Notes: generated from the sequence alone by a model not told the origin. DNA of 64,000 bases from Methylorubrum salsuginis (GCF_900114375.1 NZ_FOSV01000001.1:186001-250000), one strand, 5' to 3'. Counted from the first letter of the stretch, positions 26,446 through 35,572 are shown. Translations and numbers: made by a program.

Positions 26446-27027
26446 TCAGGCGTCGAAATCCATGACGAGGCTCGTCGCCGTGCGGCTGCCGCTCGACGCG
26501 CCGGTCGCGCCGTATCCGCCGCCGGTGCCGAGGCTCGACTGAAGCTGACTCAGGAAGTCCGAGATCAGCTTGGAGGCCGCCGCGTTCCCATCGCTCGCGG
26601 CGCTGTCGCTGGTGTCGCCGCTGCCCGCCGCGCCGGACGGGGGCGGGCCGCCCGGACCACCCGGACCTCCGGGGCCGTCCGGTCCCCTCGCCTCGTCGCC
26701 GCCGCCCGAGAACAGGGCTTTCAGCGTGTCGGCCTGATCGCTGGTGAGCGTGCCGGCGCTGACCTGATCGGCGATGAGGCCGTCGATCCTGTCCTTCATC
26801 GCCGCCGGGTCGGGGCGGGCGGCGCGGGCCGACGAACCCGTGCTGCCGGTGCTGTCCGAGGACAGGCTGTCATCGATCGAATCGAGCGCCGAACTCAGCG
26901 CCGTCGCGTCGGTGGCGCTGATCGTCCCGGAGGAGACGCCCTGTTCGAGGCGGTCGTCGATCCGCTCGCGGCCGCCGTGCGGCGGGCGAACGATGTGCGC
27001 GGCGGTGCTTCCTGAAATCGCGGTCAC
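26446..27027 (-). CDS. low-complexity Ser/Gly-rich protein with two short helical repeats and a collagen-like tract
   Basis: The GTG start at 27027 has GGAGAG seven bases upstream. The 193-residue protein contains two similar helical units, each pairing a charged helix with a Thr/Ser-rich turn: IDDRLEQGVSSGTISATDA and MKDRIDGLIADQVSAGTLTSDQA. Between the second unit and the C-terminus lies a GPDGPGGPGGPGGPP tract followed by Ser/Ala/Asp-rich sequence. No family was recognised; the repeated units recall EF-hand-like surface proteins without their calcium ligands. No signal peptide is visible. Confidence 0.6.
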   Translation of the reverse strand: MTAISGSTAAHIVRPPHGGRERIDDRLEQGVSSGTISATDATALSSALDSIDDSLSSDSTGSTGSSARAARPDPAAMKDRIDGLIADQVSAGTLTSDQADTLKALFSGGGDEARGPDGPGGPGGPGGPPPSGAAGSGDTSDSAASDGNAAASKLISDFLSQLQSSLGTGGGYGATGASSGSRTATSLVMDFDA

Positions 27028-27147
27028 GGCAGACTCTCCCGGTGCGGGCGGCGGGCGCATCCGGCGCGGGAGTTTTTCCCACGCCGGATGCCGCCAGGAG
27101 AGCCGCACGTGCTTAACGGAGCGTTGCCGCGCCGGGGCGAAATGGTT

Positions 27148-28662
27148 TCAGACTGTTTCCGACCGGCCCTCGGCCGGCCGGCTGGAGGCGGCGAGCGGCA
27201 ATTCGATGCGGGCGCACAATCCGACGACCTTGCCGCCCTCCTCCCGGTTCTCCAGGGTCAGACGCCCGCCATGGCCCTCGACGATGGCGAGCACGATCGA
27301 CAGGCCCAGCCCGAAGCCGGTGGCCGCGTTGAGATTGCGCGCGCGGTCGCCGCGCACGAAGGGCTGGAGCATCGCATCGCGCTCGGCCTCCGGGATGCCG
27401 GGGCCGTCGTCCAGCACCTCCACGGCGACGCCGGGCCGGCTCCCCTGCCCTGACGGCCCCATCAGGATGCGGGCACCGCCGCCATACTTCACGGCGTTGT
27501 CGACGAGGTTGGTGAGCGCCCGCTGCAGGTCGTCGGGCCGGCCGCGCACGAGGACGTGGCGGCTGCGCTCCAGGCTCACCGCCGCGCCGATGTCGGAGAA
27601 GCCGTCGCAGACGGTCTGGACCACGGAGGCGAGGTCGATCAGCGTCGGCTCGCCCTCGCTCGCCCCGCCCTGCCCGTCCCGGACGTAGGAGAGCGCAGAT
27701 TCGACGAGGCCGTTCATCTGGTCGAGGTCGCGCAGGGTCATCTCGCGGGCGCGCTCGTCCTCGATGAACTCGGCGCGCAGGCGAAGCCGCGTGATCGGCG
27801 TGCGCAGGTCGTGGCTGATCGCCGCCAGCATCTGGGTACGGTCGTCGAGGAGGCGCAGCACGCGGGCGCGCATCCGGTCGAGCGCCCGAGCGAGCGCCAG
27901 CACCTCCTCCGGGCCGCGCCTGGGCAGGGGCGGCGCCTCCTCGGCGGTGCCGAAGGCCTCGGCCGCCGCGGCGAGACCGGCCAGCGGCGCGGTCAGCGCC
28001 CGGGTCGCCCAGAACAACAGCAGCAGCAGGCTGACGCCGAGGAAGACGAAGGTGAAGATCAGGGCGCCCTGCCCGATCGGCGGGCGCGGGTTGTCGTCGG
28101 GGAGCGTCGCCCGCAGCCGCGCGCCCGCGGGCGTGGCGAGGCCGAGTTGGAGGAAGCCGGATTCGTGCCCCTCGGGCGCGAGATCGGTCAGGACGAGGCC
28201 GCGTCCGAACCCGTCCACCAGCCGCTCGACCAGGGGATGGTGGGCGATGAGCTGCTCCTGTGCCGGCCCATTGGCCTGCCCATTGACCTGCCCTTTCGCC
28301 TCGGCCGGCGGCGGCTCCCCGTCCCAGGGGGCGATGCGAAGCGTCGGCAGGGTGCGGGCGCCCGCGCGCAGGATCGCCGCGCGCTCGGAGGGCGCGGCGG
28401 CATCCATCAAACGGGCCACGGTCGCGAGCCGGGTCGCGGCGACGCCGGGCCGTCCGTCCGCCCGCCAGGGCTCGCGCAGGGCGATCACCGCGACGGTGGC
28501 GAGGACGTGCGCGGCCAGCATCGCCGCCACGACGAGGAGCGCGATCTGACCCGCCGCGCTCTTCGGACGCGGCCAAGGCAACCGGCGCGGAAGCGATCGC
28601 CGCCGCCGCGGAGCGGTCTCCGCCGGAGGCACGGCGACGGCGGAACCGCGGGGGGCGCTCAT
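27148..28662 (-). CDS. EnvZ-like sensor histidine kinase
   Basis: The 504-residue kinase has a first membrane helix (about 40-62), a periplasmic region of about 150 residues, a second helix (IFTFVFLGVSLLLLLFW), a HAMP domain, the H-box AAISHDLRTPITRLRL, the N-box NLVDNAVKYG and the G-boxes DDGPGIPE and FGLGLSI. Its first four coding bases overlap the end of the response regulator gene, so the two are co-translated. It resembles EnvZ/ActS-type sensors of osmotic, pH or envelope change. The stimulus is unknown. Confidence 0.9.
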   Translation of the reverse strand: MSAPRGSAVAVPPAETAPRRRRSLPRRLPWPRPKSAAGQIALLVVAAMLAAHVLATVAVIALREPWRADGRPGVAATRLATVARLMDAAAPSERAAILRAGARTLPTLRIAPWDGEPPPAEAKGQVNGQANGPAQEQLIAHHPLVERLVDGFGRGLVLTDLAPEGHESGFLQLGLATPAGARLRATLPDDNPRPPIGQGALIFTFVFLGVSLLLLLFWATRALTAPLAGLAAAAEAFGTAEEAPPLPRRGPEEVLALARALDRMRARVLRLLDDRTQMLAAISHDLRTPITRLRLRAEFIEDERAREMTLRDLDQMNGLVESALSYVRDGQGGASEGEPTLIDLASVVQTVCDGFSDIGAAVSLERSRHVLVRGRPDDLQRALTNLVDNAVKYGGGARILMGPSGQGSRPGVAVEVLDDGPGIPEAERDAMLQPFVRGDRARNLNAATGFGLGLSIVLAIVEGHGGRLTLENREEGGKVVGLCARIELPLAASSRPAEGRSETV

Positions 28663-29381
28663 GAGCGGGCGATCTCCGGGGCGAACAGGTAGCCGCCGGA
28701 GCGGATGGTGCGGATGATCTCGGGGTTGCGCGGATCGCGCTCGATCTTCTGGCGGATGCGCGAGACCAGCACGTCGATGCTGCGCTCGAACGGCCCCGCC
28801 GCCCGCCCCTGGGTGAGATCGAGAAGCTGGTCGCGCGACAGCACGCGGCCCGGCCGCAGGCACAGCGCGTGAAGCAAGTCGAACTCCGCGCCCGTGATCG
28901 AGAGGCGCGCCCCTTCCGGGCTCAGCACCTGGCGCAGGCCCGCATCCAGCGTCCAGCCGGCGAAGTGGAAGCGGCGCACCCCGTCGCCGTCCTGCGGCTC
29001 GGCCCCCTTCCGCCGCAGGATCGCGCGGATGCGCGCCAGGAGTTCGCGCGGGTTGAACGGCTTGCCGAGATAATCGTCGGCGCCGATCTCAAGCCCGACG
29101 ATCCGGTCGATCTCTTCGGATTTCGCCGTGAGCATCAGGATCGGCACCTGGGAGGACGCCCGCAGGCGCCGGCACAGGCTGAGGCCGTCCTCGCCCGGCA
29201 GCATCAGGTCGAGGACGATCAGATCGACGCGGGCATCCGCCAGCACCCGGTCCATCTCGCGCCCGTCCCCGGCCACGCTGACGCGGCACTCGTTGGCCCG
29301 CAGGTAGCGGGCGACCAGCGCAGAGATCTCGCGATCGTCCTCGACGACGAGGATGTGGGGGGTGGGGGCGTTCGCGCTCAT
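28659..29381 (-). CDS. OmpR-family response regulator
   Basis: The 240-residue regulator has a receiver domain with the acidic pair EDD (16-18), the phosphoacceptor Asp in LIVLDLMLPGEDG, Thr in MLTAK and Lys in GKPF. The winged-helix DNA-binding domain includes LTQGRAAGPFERSIDVLVSRIRQKIE-like recognition helix residues and a final RSGGYLF wing. It is the first gene of the pair; the kinase start overlaps its stop (ATGA). The target genes are unknown, as no porin or transporter lies next to it. Confidence 0.92.
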   Translation of the reverse strand: MSANAPTPHILVVEDDREISALVARYLRANECRVSVAGDGREMDRVLADARVDLIVLDLMLPGEDGLSLCRRLRASSQVPILMLTAKSEEIDRIVGLEIGADDYLGKPFNPRELLARIRAILRRKGAEPQDGDGVRRFHFAGWTLDAGLRQVLSPEGARLSITGAEFDLLHALCLRPGRVLSRDQLLDLTQGRAAGPFERSIDVLVSRIRQKIERDPRNPEIIRTIRSGGYLFAPEIARS

Positions 29382-29574
29382 GGCGGGGAGAGTCTTAGGC
29401 CTGCTTGCGTCCGCGCCGGAAGCGGGGGTGCGAGGAGGATTGTAACTGTGCTTTTCGGCGGCGCCGAACAGACACATGCCGCAACGGAGCGAGGTCCTTC
29501 GATTGCCCCGCCGCCCGTGGATTCTTATGTCGGACGACGCGCCCGGACACCCTCGGGCCCGGGAGGAGAACCCC

Positions 29575-29856
29575 ATGCAGAGCCCGAACCGCCTCTTCGA
29601 CGACGTCGCCCGGCTGTTCACCGACGCCGCCGGGGCGGCCCAGGGGGTGCGCCGCGAGGCCGAGACCCTGATCAAGGGACAGGCCGAGCGCCTGATCCGC
29701 GACATGGACGTCGCCACTCGCGAGGAGGTCGACGTGCTGCGCGATCTCGTCGCGGCCCTGCGCAGCCAGAACGACGCACTGGCCGCCCGCGTCACCGCGC
29801 TCGAAGCCCGGCTCGGCGCGGAAGCCGGCACCGCGGGTAGCACCGAAGCGGTCTGA
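29575..29856 (+). CDS. ubiK: UbiK accessory factor (BMFP domain)
   Basis: The ATG follows GGAGGAGA. The 93-residue protein consists of an amphipathic helical region (NRLFDDVARLFTDAAGAAQGVRRE) and a trimeric coiled-coil (EEVDVLRDLVAALRSQNDALAARVTALEARL), the usual form of BMFP/UbiK proteins. UbiK supports ubiquinone synthesis as part of the Ubi complex and can bind membranes. In alphaproteobacteria it is often found near ybjN-like and proC genes, as here. Confidence 0.85.
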   Translation: MQSPNRLFDDVARLFTDAAGAAQGVRREAETLIKGQAERLIRDMDVATREEVDVLRDLVAALRSQNDALAARVTALEARLGAEAGTAGSTEAV

Positions 29857-29990
29857 TTTTTGGCGCCCGGCCGCCGCGGCAGAGGGAAACCGGGAGCCTT
29901 TTCCTCGATTCTCCCCCTGTCGCTTCGCCCCGATTCGCGTGTCGGCGCGCGGCAACACCGTCCGGATTCGAATTTTCTTTGCACAGGAAG

Positions 29991-30022
29991 CAGCGGTGGA
30001 AAGCGCTTGTTGCCCACCGCTG
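29991..30022. repeat. 9-bp inverted repeat in the ubiK-YbjN gap
   Basis: CAGCGGTGG (29991-29999) and CCACCGCTG (30014-30022) frame a 14-base loop. It sits 135 bp after ubiK and may terminate its transcript. The rest of the 394-bp gap (29857-30250) holds an AT-rich spot with AATTTTCTTTGCAC and a second small hairpin AGCCCGC/GCGGGCT near 30040, but no gene. Confidence 0.45.
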
Positions 30023-30250
30023 ATGCCGAGGCGACGCTTTGAAGCCCGCCGGGGCTGCGGGCTATAACCAAGTCACAAGACGATTCGCCCCGTCGGGACA
30101 GACCGACCGGACCGCGGGGCGACCATGAAATCCGACCGAAACCCTCCGCAGGACGGAGCATGACGGAACTCGTCCGGGTTCCGCCACGGCCCTGCTTTGC
30201 CCGCCGGCCCGATCGGACTTGGTCCGACCGTGCCGACAACGTGGATCACC

Positions 30251-30757
30251 ATGACCCAGCTCAGCCTCATCGAAGACAACGACCGGTCCGAGCACCCGAT
30301 CGACGTGGTCGAGCGTCTCGCTTCCCTGCGTGACTGGATCTTCGACCGCATCGAGACCGACGAGATGTCGGTGTCGGTCTCGGGGCGCTGGGCCGAGTAC
30401 CACGTCGCCTTCACGTGGATCGAGGAGGTCGAGGCCCTGCATGTCGCCGCCGCCTTCGACCTGAAGGTGCCGGAGCGCCGCCGCGCGGAGATGCTGCGCC
30501 TCGTCTCGCTGGTGAACGAGCAGCTCTGGATCGGCCATTTCGACCTGTGGTCGTCCGACAGCGTGGTGATGTTCCGCCACTCGCTCCTGCTCAACGACGG
30601 CCTCGCCCCGACGCAAGGCCAGTGCGCGGCCCTGATGAAGGCCTCCACCGACGCCTGCGAGCGCTACTACCAGGCGTTCCAGTTCGTGCTCTGGGCCGGC
30701 AAGTCCGCCCGCGAGGCCCTCGACGCGGTTCTGTTCGAGACAGAAGGCGAGGCTTGA
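30251..30757 (+). CDS. YbjN-domain protein
   Basis: The 168-residue cytoplasmic protein matches the YbjN (bacterial sensory transduction regulator) fold: PIDVVERLASLRDWIFDRI, FDLKVPERRRAEMLRLVSLVNEQLWIGHFDLW and a final helix WAGKSAREALDAVLFE. The biochemical role is unclear; E. coli YbjN affects motility and stress responses. The ATG at 30251 is chosen as it directly precedes the conserved region. proC starts 31 bp downstream, in the usual alphaproteobacterial order, probably in the same transcript. Confidence 0.85.
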   Translation: MTQLSLIEDNDRSEHPIDVVERLASLRDWIFDRIETDEMSVSVSGRWAEYHVAFTWIEEVEALHVAAAFDLKVPERRRAEMLRLVSLVNEQLWIGHFDLWSSDSVVMFRHSLLLNDGLAPTQGQCAALMKASTDACERYYQAFQFVLWAGKSAREALDAVLFETEGEA

Positions 30758-30788
30758 TCCTTTTCCGATCCGGTGGGATCGAGGGGGC

Positions 30789-31634
30789 ATGACGGACACG
30801 CCCGCTCCCCTTTCCGGCTCTCTCGCCGCCCTGCCCACCCCGCTCGTCCTCGTCGGCGCCGGCAAGATGGGCGGCGCCCTGTTGCAGGGCTGGCTCGCGG
30901 GCGGGCTCGATCCCCACGCCACGGTCATCGTCGATCCGCTTCCCTCCCCCGAGATCGCCGAACTCTGCGCGACACGCGGCATCCGGCTCAACCCGGACCG
31001 GCCCGAGCCCGCCGGCACCCTGGTGCTGGGCTTCAAGCCGCAGGGGTTGGAGGCCGCCGCGCCCTCGCTCGCCCCCTGGATCGGCGAGGCCACGCTCGTC
31101 GTCTCGATCCTCGCCGGCAAGACCATCGCGGACCTCAAGCGCCGCCTGCCCGGCGCCCGCGCGGTGGTGCGCTCGATGCCCAATCTCCCGGCCAGCATCG
31201 GCCGGGGCGCCACCGGCGCGGTGGCGAGCCCCGAGGTCGATGCGGGCCAGCGCGCGGCCGCCGACGCCCTGCTCGCCCGTGCCGGCCTCGTCGCCTGGCT
31301 CGAGGACGAGGCGTTGATCGACGCGCTCACCGCCGTCTCGGGCTCAGGGCCGGCATACGTGTTCCTGCTGGCCGAAGCCCTGGCCGAAGCCGGGATCAAG
31401 GCGGGCCTGCCGGCCGACCTCGCCCAGAATCTCGCCCGCGCCACCGTGGCCGGCGCCGGCGCGCTGCTCGAGGCCGATCCGCGCTCCTCGGCGCAACTGC
31501 GCAAGGACGTGACCTCGCCGGGCGGCACCACCGCGGCGGCGCTCGCGGTGCTGATGCGGGACGGCGGCCTGCCCGATCTCATGGACGAGGCGGTCGAGGC
31601 CAACCGGCGCCGGGCGGGCGAATTGTCCGGGTGA
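30789..31634 (+). CDS. proC: pyrroline-5-carboxylate reductase
   Basis: The 281-residue enzyme performs the last step of proline synthesis, using NAD(P)H to reduce pyrroline-5-carboxylate. Seen are the nucleotide-binding VGAGKMGGALLQGW, the LGFKPQ segment, VRSMPNLPASIGRG, SGSGPAY and the C-terminal DVTSPGGTTAAAL signature of the family. Its length is normal. The gene stands downstream of the YbjN gene and 71 bp before the TetR gene. Confidence 0.93.
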   Translation: MTDTPAPLSGSLAALPTPLVLVGAGKMGGALLQGWLAGGLDPHATVIVDPLPSPEIAELCATRGIRLNPDRPEPAGTLVLGFKPQGLEAAAPSLAPWIGEATLVVSILAGKTIADLKRRLPGARAVVRSMPNLPASIGRGATGAVASPEVDAGQRAAADALLARAGLVAWLEDEALIDALTAVSGSGPAYVFLLAEALAEAGIKAGLPADLAQNLARATVAGAGALLEADPRSSAQLRKDVTSPGGTTAAALAVLMRDGGLPDLMDEAVEANRRRAGELSG

Positions 31635-31705
31635 GGCGGACAACGCTTCAAGCCCGCGGAGCGGCACCTACATGGAAGGCGAAGCAAGACACGGAGCCTG
31701 ATCCC

Positions 31706-32485
31706 ATGAAAGAGACCGGCGAGCCCCGATCCGGCGCCCCGAAATCCGGTGCCAAGGCTGGCGCCAAGACCGGTCAGGCGAAGCAGACCGCCGCGTCCGA
31801 GTCCCACGCCAAGCCGAACCCGCGGGAGGCCGCGGTCGAGGCGCTGATGCGGCTCGCCGCCGAACAGCCCTGGAACGACATCGAGATCGGCGACATCGCC
31901 CGCGAGGCCGATCTCTCGCTCGCCGAATTGCGCGAGCTGTTCCCGTCGAAGGGCGCGGTGCTCGGCGGCCTGTCGCGGCTCATCGACCGGGCGGTGCTGG
32001 AGGGCGATTCGAGCGATCTCGCCGACGAGCCGGCCCGCGAGCGCCTGTTCGACGTGCTGATGCGCCGCCTCGATGCGATGACCCCTTACAAGCCGGCCCT
32101 GCGGCGCATTTCGTTCGCCCTGCGCGGCGACCCGCTGTCGATGCTGGCGCTCAACGGCGTGGCCCTCAACTCGCACCGCTACATGCTGGCGGCGGCCGGG
32201 ATCGACACTGAGGGGCCGCTGGGGCGGATCAAGATCCAGGGCACGGTGGTGGCCTTCGCCCGCACCGTCGAGGTCTGGCTCGACGACGACGATCCGGCGC
32301 TGGCCCGCACCATGGCCAAGCTCGACCGGGAAATCCGCCGCGGCGAGACCTTCATGGAGCGCGCCGAGGATGCCCGCCGCCTCACAGCCCCGTTGCGGGC
32401 CATCGGCCGCGCCCTGATGGAGCGCCGCCCGCGCCGCGAGCGCGCGGAGCGCAGCGCCGACGAGGATCCGGCGGCGGCGATCTGA
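31706..32485 (+). CDS. TetR-like transcriptional regulator
   Basis: The 259-residue protein starts with a Lys/Ala/Gly-rich leader of about 38 residues. The TetR-type helix-turn-helix follows (REAAVEALMRLAAEQPWNDI, IGDIAREADLSLAELRELFP, SKGAVLGGL). The helical C-terminal domain is of the kind that binds a ligand and dimerises. It ends in a basic RRPRRERAERS tail. The ligand and targets are unknown; the convergent acyl-CoA dehydrogenase gene next door ends 28 bp away, so it is not an obvious divergent target. Confidence 0.75.
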   Translation: MKETGEPRSGAPKSGAKAGAKTGQAKQTAASESHAKPNPREAAVEALMRLAAEQPWNDIEIGDIAREADLSLAELRELFPSKGAVLGGLSRLIDRAVLEGDSSDLADEPARERLFDVLMRRLDAMTPYKPALRRISFALRGDPLSMLALNGVALNSHRYMLAAAGIDTEGPLGRIKIQGTVVAFARTVEVWLDDDDPALARTMAKLDREIRRGETFMERAEDARRLTAPLRAIGRALMERRPRRERAERSADEDPAAAI

Positions 32486-32512
32486 CGGCGCCCGTGAGGG
32501 GCCACCCTCCCC

Positions 32513-34276
32513 TCACCCGGCCAGCGCGAAGGCCGGATCGTCGGCAAAACTCCCGCCGGTGAGGATCGCCTGTTCGAGGCCGGAGGCGGCCGGCAGCAGG
32601 TTCTCGGCGAAGAAGCGGGCGAGCGCGATGCGGGCGGCATGCGCCGGATCGGTCTCGCCGGCTGTCAGGGCCGCGCTCGAGGCGAGCCCGGCTTGCGCGA
32701 GGCAGGCCGCGCCCTGCACGAGGCCGAACAGGCGCAGGTAGGGCGTGGCGCCGGGCAGCGCGTCCTGTGGCCGGTTCGAGCCCAGCGCCTTGAGCAGGAA
32801 GCCCGTGGCGCGGTCGAGGCTGGAAATCCCCTCGCGCAGGCGCGCCGCCGCGTGGCCGAAGCCGGGGTTGCCGTCCTTGAGGAGGCCTTCCGCCACCCGC
32901 CGGATCGCGGCGATCTGCGCGCCCACCGTGGTGCCGCCGTTCAGCGGCAGCTTGCGGGTGACGAGGTCGATCGCCTGGATGCCGTTGGTGCCCTCGTAGA
33001 TGCCGAGGATGCGGGCGTCGCGCATGAGCTGGGCCGCGCCGGTCTCCTCGACGAAGCCCATGCCGCCGTGGACCTGCACACCGAGCGAGGTCACCTCGTT
33101 GGCGATGTCGGTGGCGAAGGCTTTCGCCACCGGCGTCAGCAGCGAGGCGCGGTCGTAGGCCGTTCTGCCCTCCGGACCGTGGGCCGCGTCGAGAGCCTGC
33201 GCCGTGAGGTAGCAGATCCCGCGCGAGGCCGCCGTGTAGGCCTTCATGGTCAGGAGCATGCGCTGCACGTCGGCATGCGCCGCGATGGCGCTGACGGGCT
33301 CCGCGGCGCCGGGCGCCCGGCCCTGGCGGCGCTCGCGGGCGTAGTCCAACGCCTTCTGGGTCGCGGCCTCGGCCACGCCGACGCCCTGCAGCCCGACATT
33401 GAGCCGGGCCGAGTTCATCATCGTGAACATGCAGGCCAGGCCCCGGTTCTCCTCGCCGATCAGCCAGCCGGTGGCGCCGCCGCCATCGCCGAAGGCCATG
33501 GAGCAGGTGGGCGAGGCGTGGATGCCGAGCTTGTGCTCGATTCCCGAACACCGCAGGTCGTTGCGCGCCCCGTCGGGGAGCACCTTCGGCACGAGGAACA
33601 GCGAGATGCCCCGCGTGCCCGCGGGCGCGTCCTTGAGGCGGGCCAGCACGAGGTGGCAGATGTTGTCGGCAAGATCGTGCTCGCCGTAGGTGATGTAGAT
33701 CTTGGCGCCCGTGATCCGGTAGCTGCCGTCGCCGTTCGGCTCGGCGCGGGTGCGCAAGCCGGAGAGGTCCGAGCCGGCCTGCGGCTCGGTCAGGTTCATC
33801 GTGGCGGTCCACGCGCCCGAGACCAGCTTTTCGAGGTAGCGGCCCTTGAGGTCGTCGGAGCCGTGGGCGGCGAGCGCCTCGATGCCGCCCGCCGTCAGCA
33901 GCGGGCACAGGCCGAAGGCGAGGTTCGCCCCGTTCCACATCTCGGTGCAGGCCGCCGCGACGAGGTGCGGCAGGCCCTGGCCGCCATGCTCGGGGGAAGC
34001 CAGCACGCCGTTCCAGCCGCCCGCGACGAAGGCCCGGTAGGCCGCCGCCCAGCCCGGCGGGGTGGTGACGGCGCCCTCCGAGAACGGCGTGCCGTGCCGG
34101 TCGCCCGCGCGGTTGAGCGGCGCGATCACGCCGGCGGCGAACCGGCCCGCCTCCTCCAGGATCGCGATCGCGTCCTCGGGCGCGAGATCGCTCCCTCCCT
34201 CGGCCAGCACCGCATCGAGCCCGGCCACATGGCGGAGCGTGAAGACCATCTCCTCGACGGGGGCGCGATAGGTCAT
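32513..34276 (-). CDS. acyl-CoA dehydrogenase, long DmdC-like form
   Basis: The 587-residue flavoenzyme is longer than typical short/medium-chain acyl-CoA dehydrogenases (about 380) and matches the extended group with a C-terminal domain. Seen are TEPQAGSDLSGLRT for FAD and substrate, the substrate loop around TYGEHDLADN, GGMGFVEETGAAQLMRDARI and the catalytic Glu in IYEGTNGIQAIDL. The extended group includes 3-methylmercaptopropionyl-CoA dehydrogenase (DmdC) and enzymes for branched or aromatic acyl-CoA. It should pass electrons to ETF. It starts 124 bp from the divergent Sua5 gene. Confidence 0.85.
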   Translation of the reverse strand: MTYRAPVEEMVFTLRHVAGLDAVLAEGGSDLAPEDAIAILEEAGRFAAGVIAPLNRAGDRHGTPFSEGAVTTPPGWAAAYRAFVAGGWNGVLASPEHGGQGLPHLVAAACTEMWNGANLAFGLCPLLTAGGIEALAAHGSDDLKGRYLEKLVSGAWTATMNLTEPQAGSDLSGLRTRAEPNGDGSYRITGAKIYITYGEHDLADNICHLVLARLKDAPAGTRGISLFLVPKVLPDGARNDLRCSGIEHKLGIHASPTCSMAFGDGGGATGWLIGEENRGLACMFTMMNSARLNVGLQGVGVAEAATQKALDYARERRQGRAPGAAEPVSAIAAHADVQRMLLTMKAYTAASRGICYLTAQALDAAHGPEGRTAYDRASLLTPVAKAFATDIANEVTSLGVQVHGGMGFVEETGAAQLMRDARILGIYEGTNGIQAIDLVTRKLPLNGGTTVGAQIAAIRRVAEGLLKDGNPGFGHAAARLREGISSLDRATGFLLKALGSNRPQDALPGATPYLRLFGLVQGAACLAQAGLASSAALTAGETDPAHAARIALARFFAENLLPAASGLEQAILTGGSFADDPAFALAG

Positions 34277-34400
34277 GGGGGCGTGAACCTGACTTGCACG
34301 GGTGTCTGGCACTGACGGACGGCGCGGACCGTTTGACGGCCCGCACCGGGGGAGGCTAGGGCCGCTGATCCCCTGGCACGAGATCGCGTTCCCCTCCGAC

Positions 34401-35387
34401 ATGGACGGATTCCCGTCAACAGCGACACGGCGCCTGACCGCCGACGAGGCCGGCCTCGCCGAGGCCGCCGCCCTCCTCGCGGCCGGGCGGCTCGTCGCGC
34501 TGCCGACCGAGACGGTCTACGGGCTCGGCGCCGACGCCACCGATCCGGCGGCGGTGGCGGCGATCTACGCCGCCAAGGAGCGCCCGAGCTTCAACCCGCT
34601 GATCGCGCATTTGCCGACGCGCGAGGCCGCGTTCGCTCAAGGCCTGTTCGATGAGGCGGCGCAGAAACTCGCAAAAGAATTCTGGCCGGGGCCGCTGACC
34701 CTGGTGGTGCCCGTGGCGCCCGGCGGCACGGTCTGCGATCTCGCCCGCGCCGGGCTCGACAGCGTCGCCCTGCGGGTGCCGGGCCACGGACTCGCCCGCG
34801 ACCTCCTGGCGCGGGTCGGGCGGCCGGTGGCGGCGCCCTCGGCCAACCGCTCGGGGCGGGTGAGCCCGACCCGCGCCGACCACGTGCTGGCCGATCTCGA
34901 TGGGCGCATCGCCGCCGTGCTCGACGGGGGCGATTGCCCGGTCGGCGTCGAATCGAGCGTGGTCGCCTGCCTCGGCGGCAAGCCGCGGCTGCTGCGGCCC
35001 GGAGGCGTCACCCGCGCGGCGCTGGCCGCCGTGCTGGGGTTTTCGCCGGAGACGGGGGGAGAAGCCGGGGCGAAGCCGGTCGGGCCGGGGCTGCTCGCCT
35101 CGCACTACGCCCCGCGGGCCGGCGTGCGGCTCGACGCCACCCGGATCGGGCCCGGCGAGGCGGCGCTTCTGTTCGGGGCGTTCCCGCCCGACGGGCTGGC
35201 GGAGGCCCGCGCGGTCGAGAACCTGAGCGAGGGCGGCGATCCGGCGGAAGCAGCCGCGCGGCTGTTCTCGGCCCTGCGCCGCCTCGACGCTTCGGGCGCG
35301 GGGGTGATCGCGGTCGCGCCGGTGCCGGAGACCGGCCTCGGCGAAGCCATCAACGATCGCCTGCGCCGGGCGGCCGCGCCGCGCTGA
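34401..35387 (+). CDS. tsaC: L-threonylcarbamoyladenylate synthase, Sua5 type
   Basis: The 328-residue protein makes threonylcarbamoyl-AMP from threonine, bicarbonate and ATP, the first step of t6A modification at tRNA position 37. The YrdC domain shows VALPTETVYGLGADAT, the KERPSFNPLIAH motif and SANRSGRVSPT. A C-terminal Sua5 domain follows the GLLASHYAPRAGV linker, so it is the long Sua5 form rather than the short TsaC. The start ATG at 34401 is followed by DGFPSTATRR. A strong terminator lies about 60-120 bp beyond the stop. Confidence 0.93.
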   Translation: MDGFPSTATRRLTADEAGLAEAAALLAAGRLVALPTETVYGLGADATDPAAVAAIYAAKERPSFNPLIAHLPTREAAFAQGLFDEAAQKLAKEFWPGPLTLVVPVAPGGTVCDLARAGLDSVALRVPGHGLARDLLARVGRPVAAPSANRSGRVSPTRADHVLADLDGRIAAVLDGGDCPVGVESSVVACLGGKPRLLRPGGVTRAALAAVLGFSPETGGEAGAKPVGPGLLASHYAPRAGVRLDATRIGPGEAALLFGAFPPDGLAEARAVENLSEGGDPAEAAARLFSALRRLDASGAGVIAVAPVPETGLGEAINDRLRRAAAPR

Positions 35388-35443
35388 ATCTTTTTCGCGG
35401 ATTTCTCGGAACCGATCGGCGCCGAGGGCATTGTCCGTTCACG

Positions 35444-35510
35444 AAGGCCAGTTCAGCCCCCAATGGCCTTTTCCCTTCAAGGCTCGGAGCAATCCGAGCC
35501 TTTTTTCTTG
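35444..35510 (+). terminator. tandem hairpins ending in a U-rich tract
   Basis: The first hairpin has arms AAGGCCA (35444-35450) and TGGCCTT (35464-35470). The second has perfect 10-bp arms AAGGCTCGGA (35479-35488) and TCCGAGCCTT (35493-35502), a GCAA loop and then TTTT-rich sequence: a textbook rho-independent terminator. It ends the Sua5 transcript, or an independent small RNA made from the preceding 60 bp. Confidence 0.85.
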
Positions 35511-35572
35511 CGCGCCGTGCAGGGCGATGCGGGACCGAGCGATGTCGCTCGATCCCCACAAAGCCAAAAGAA

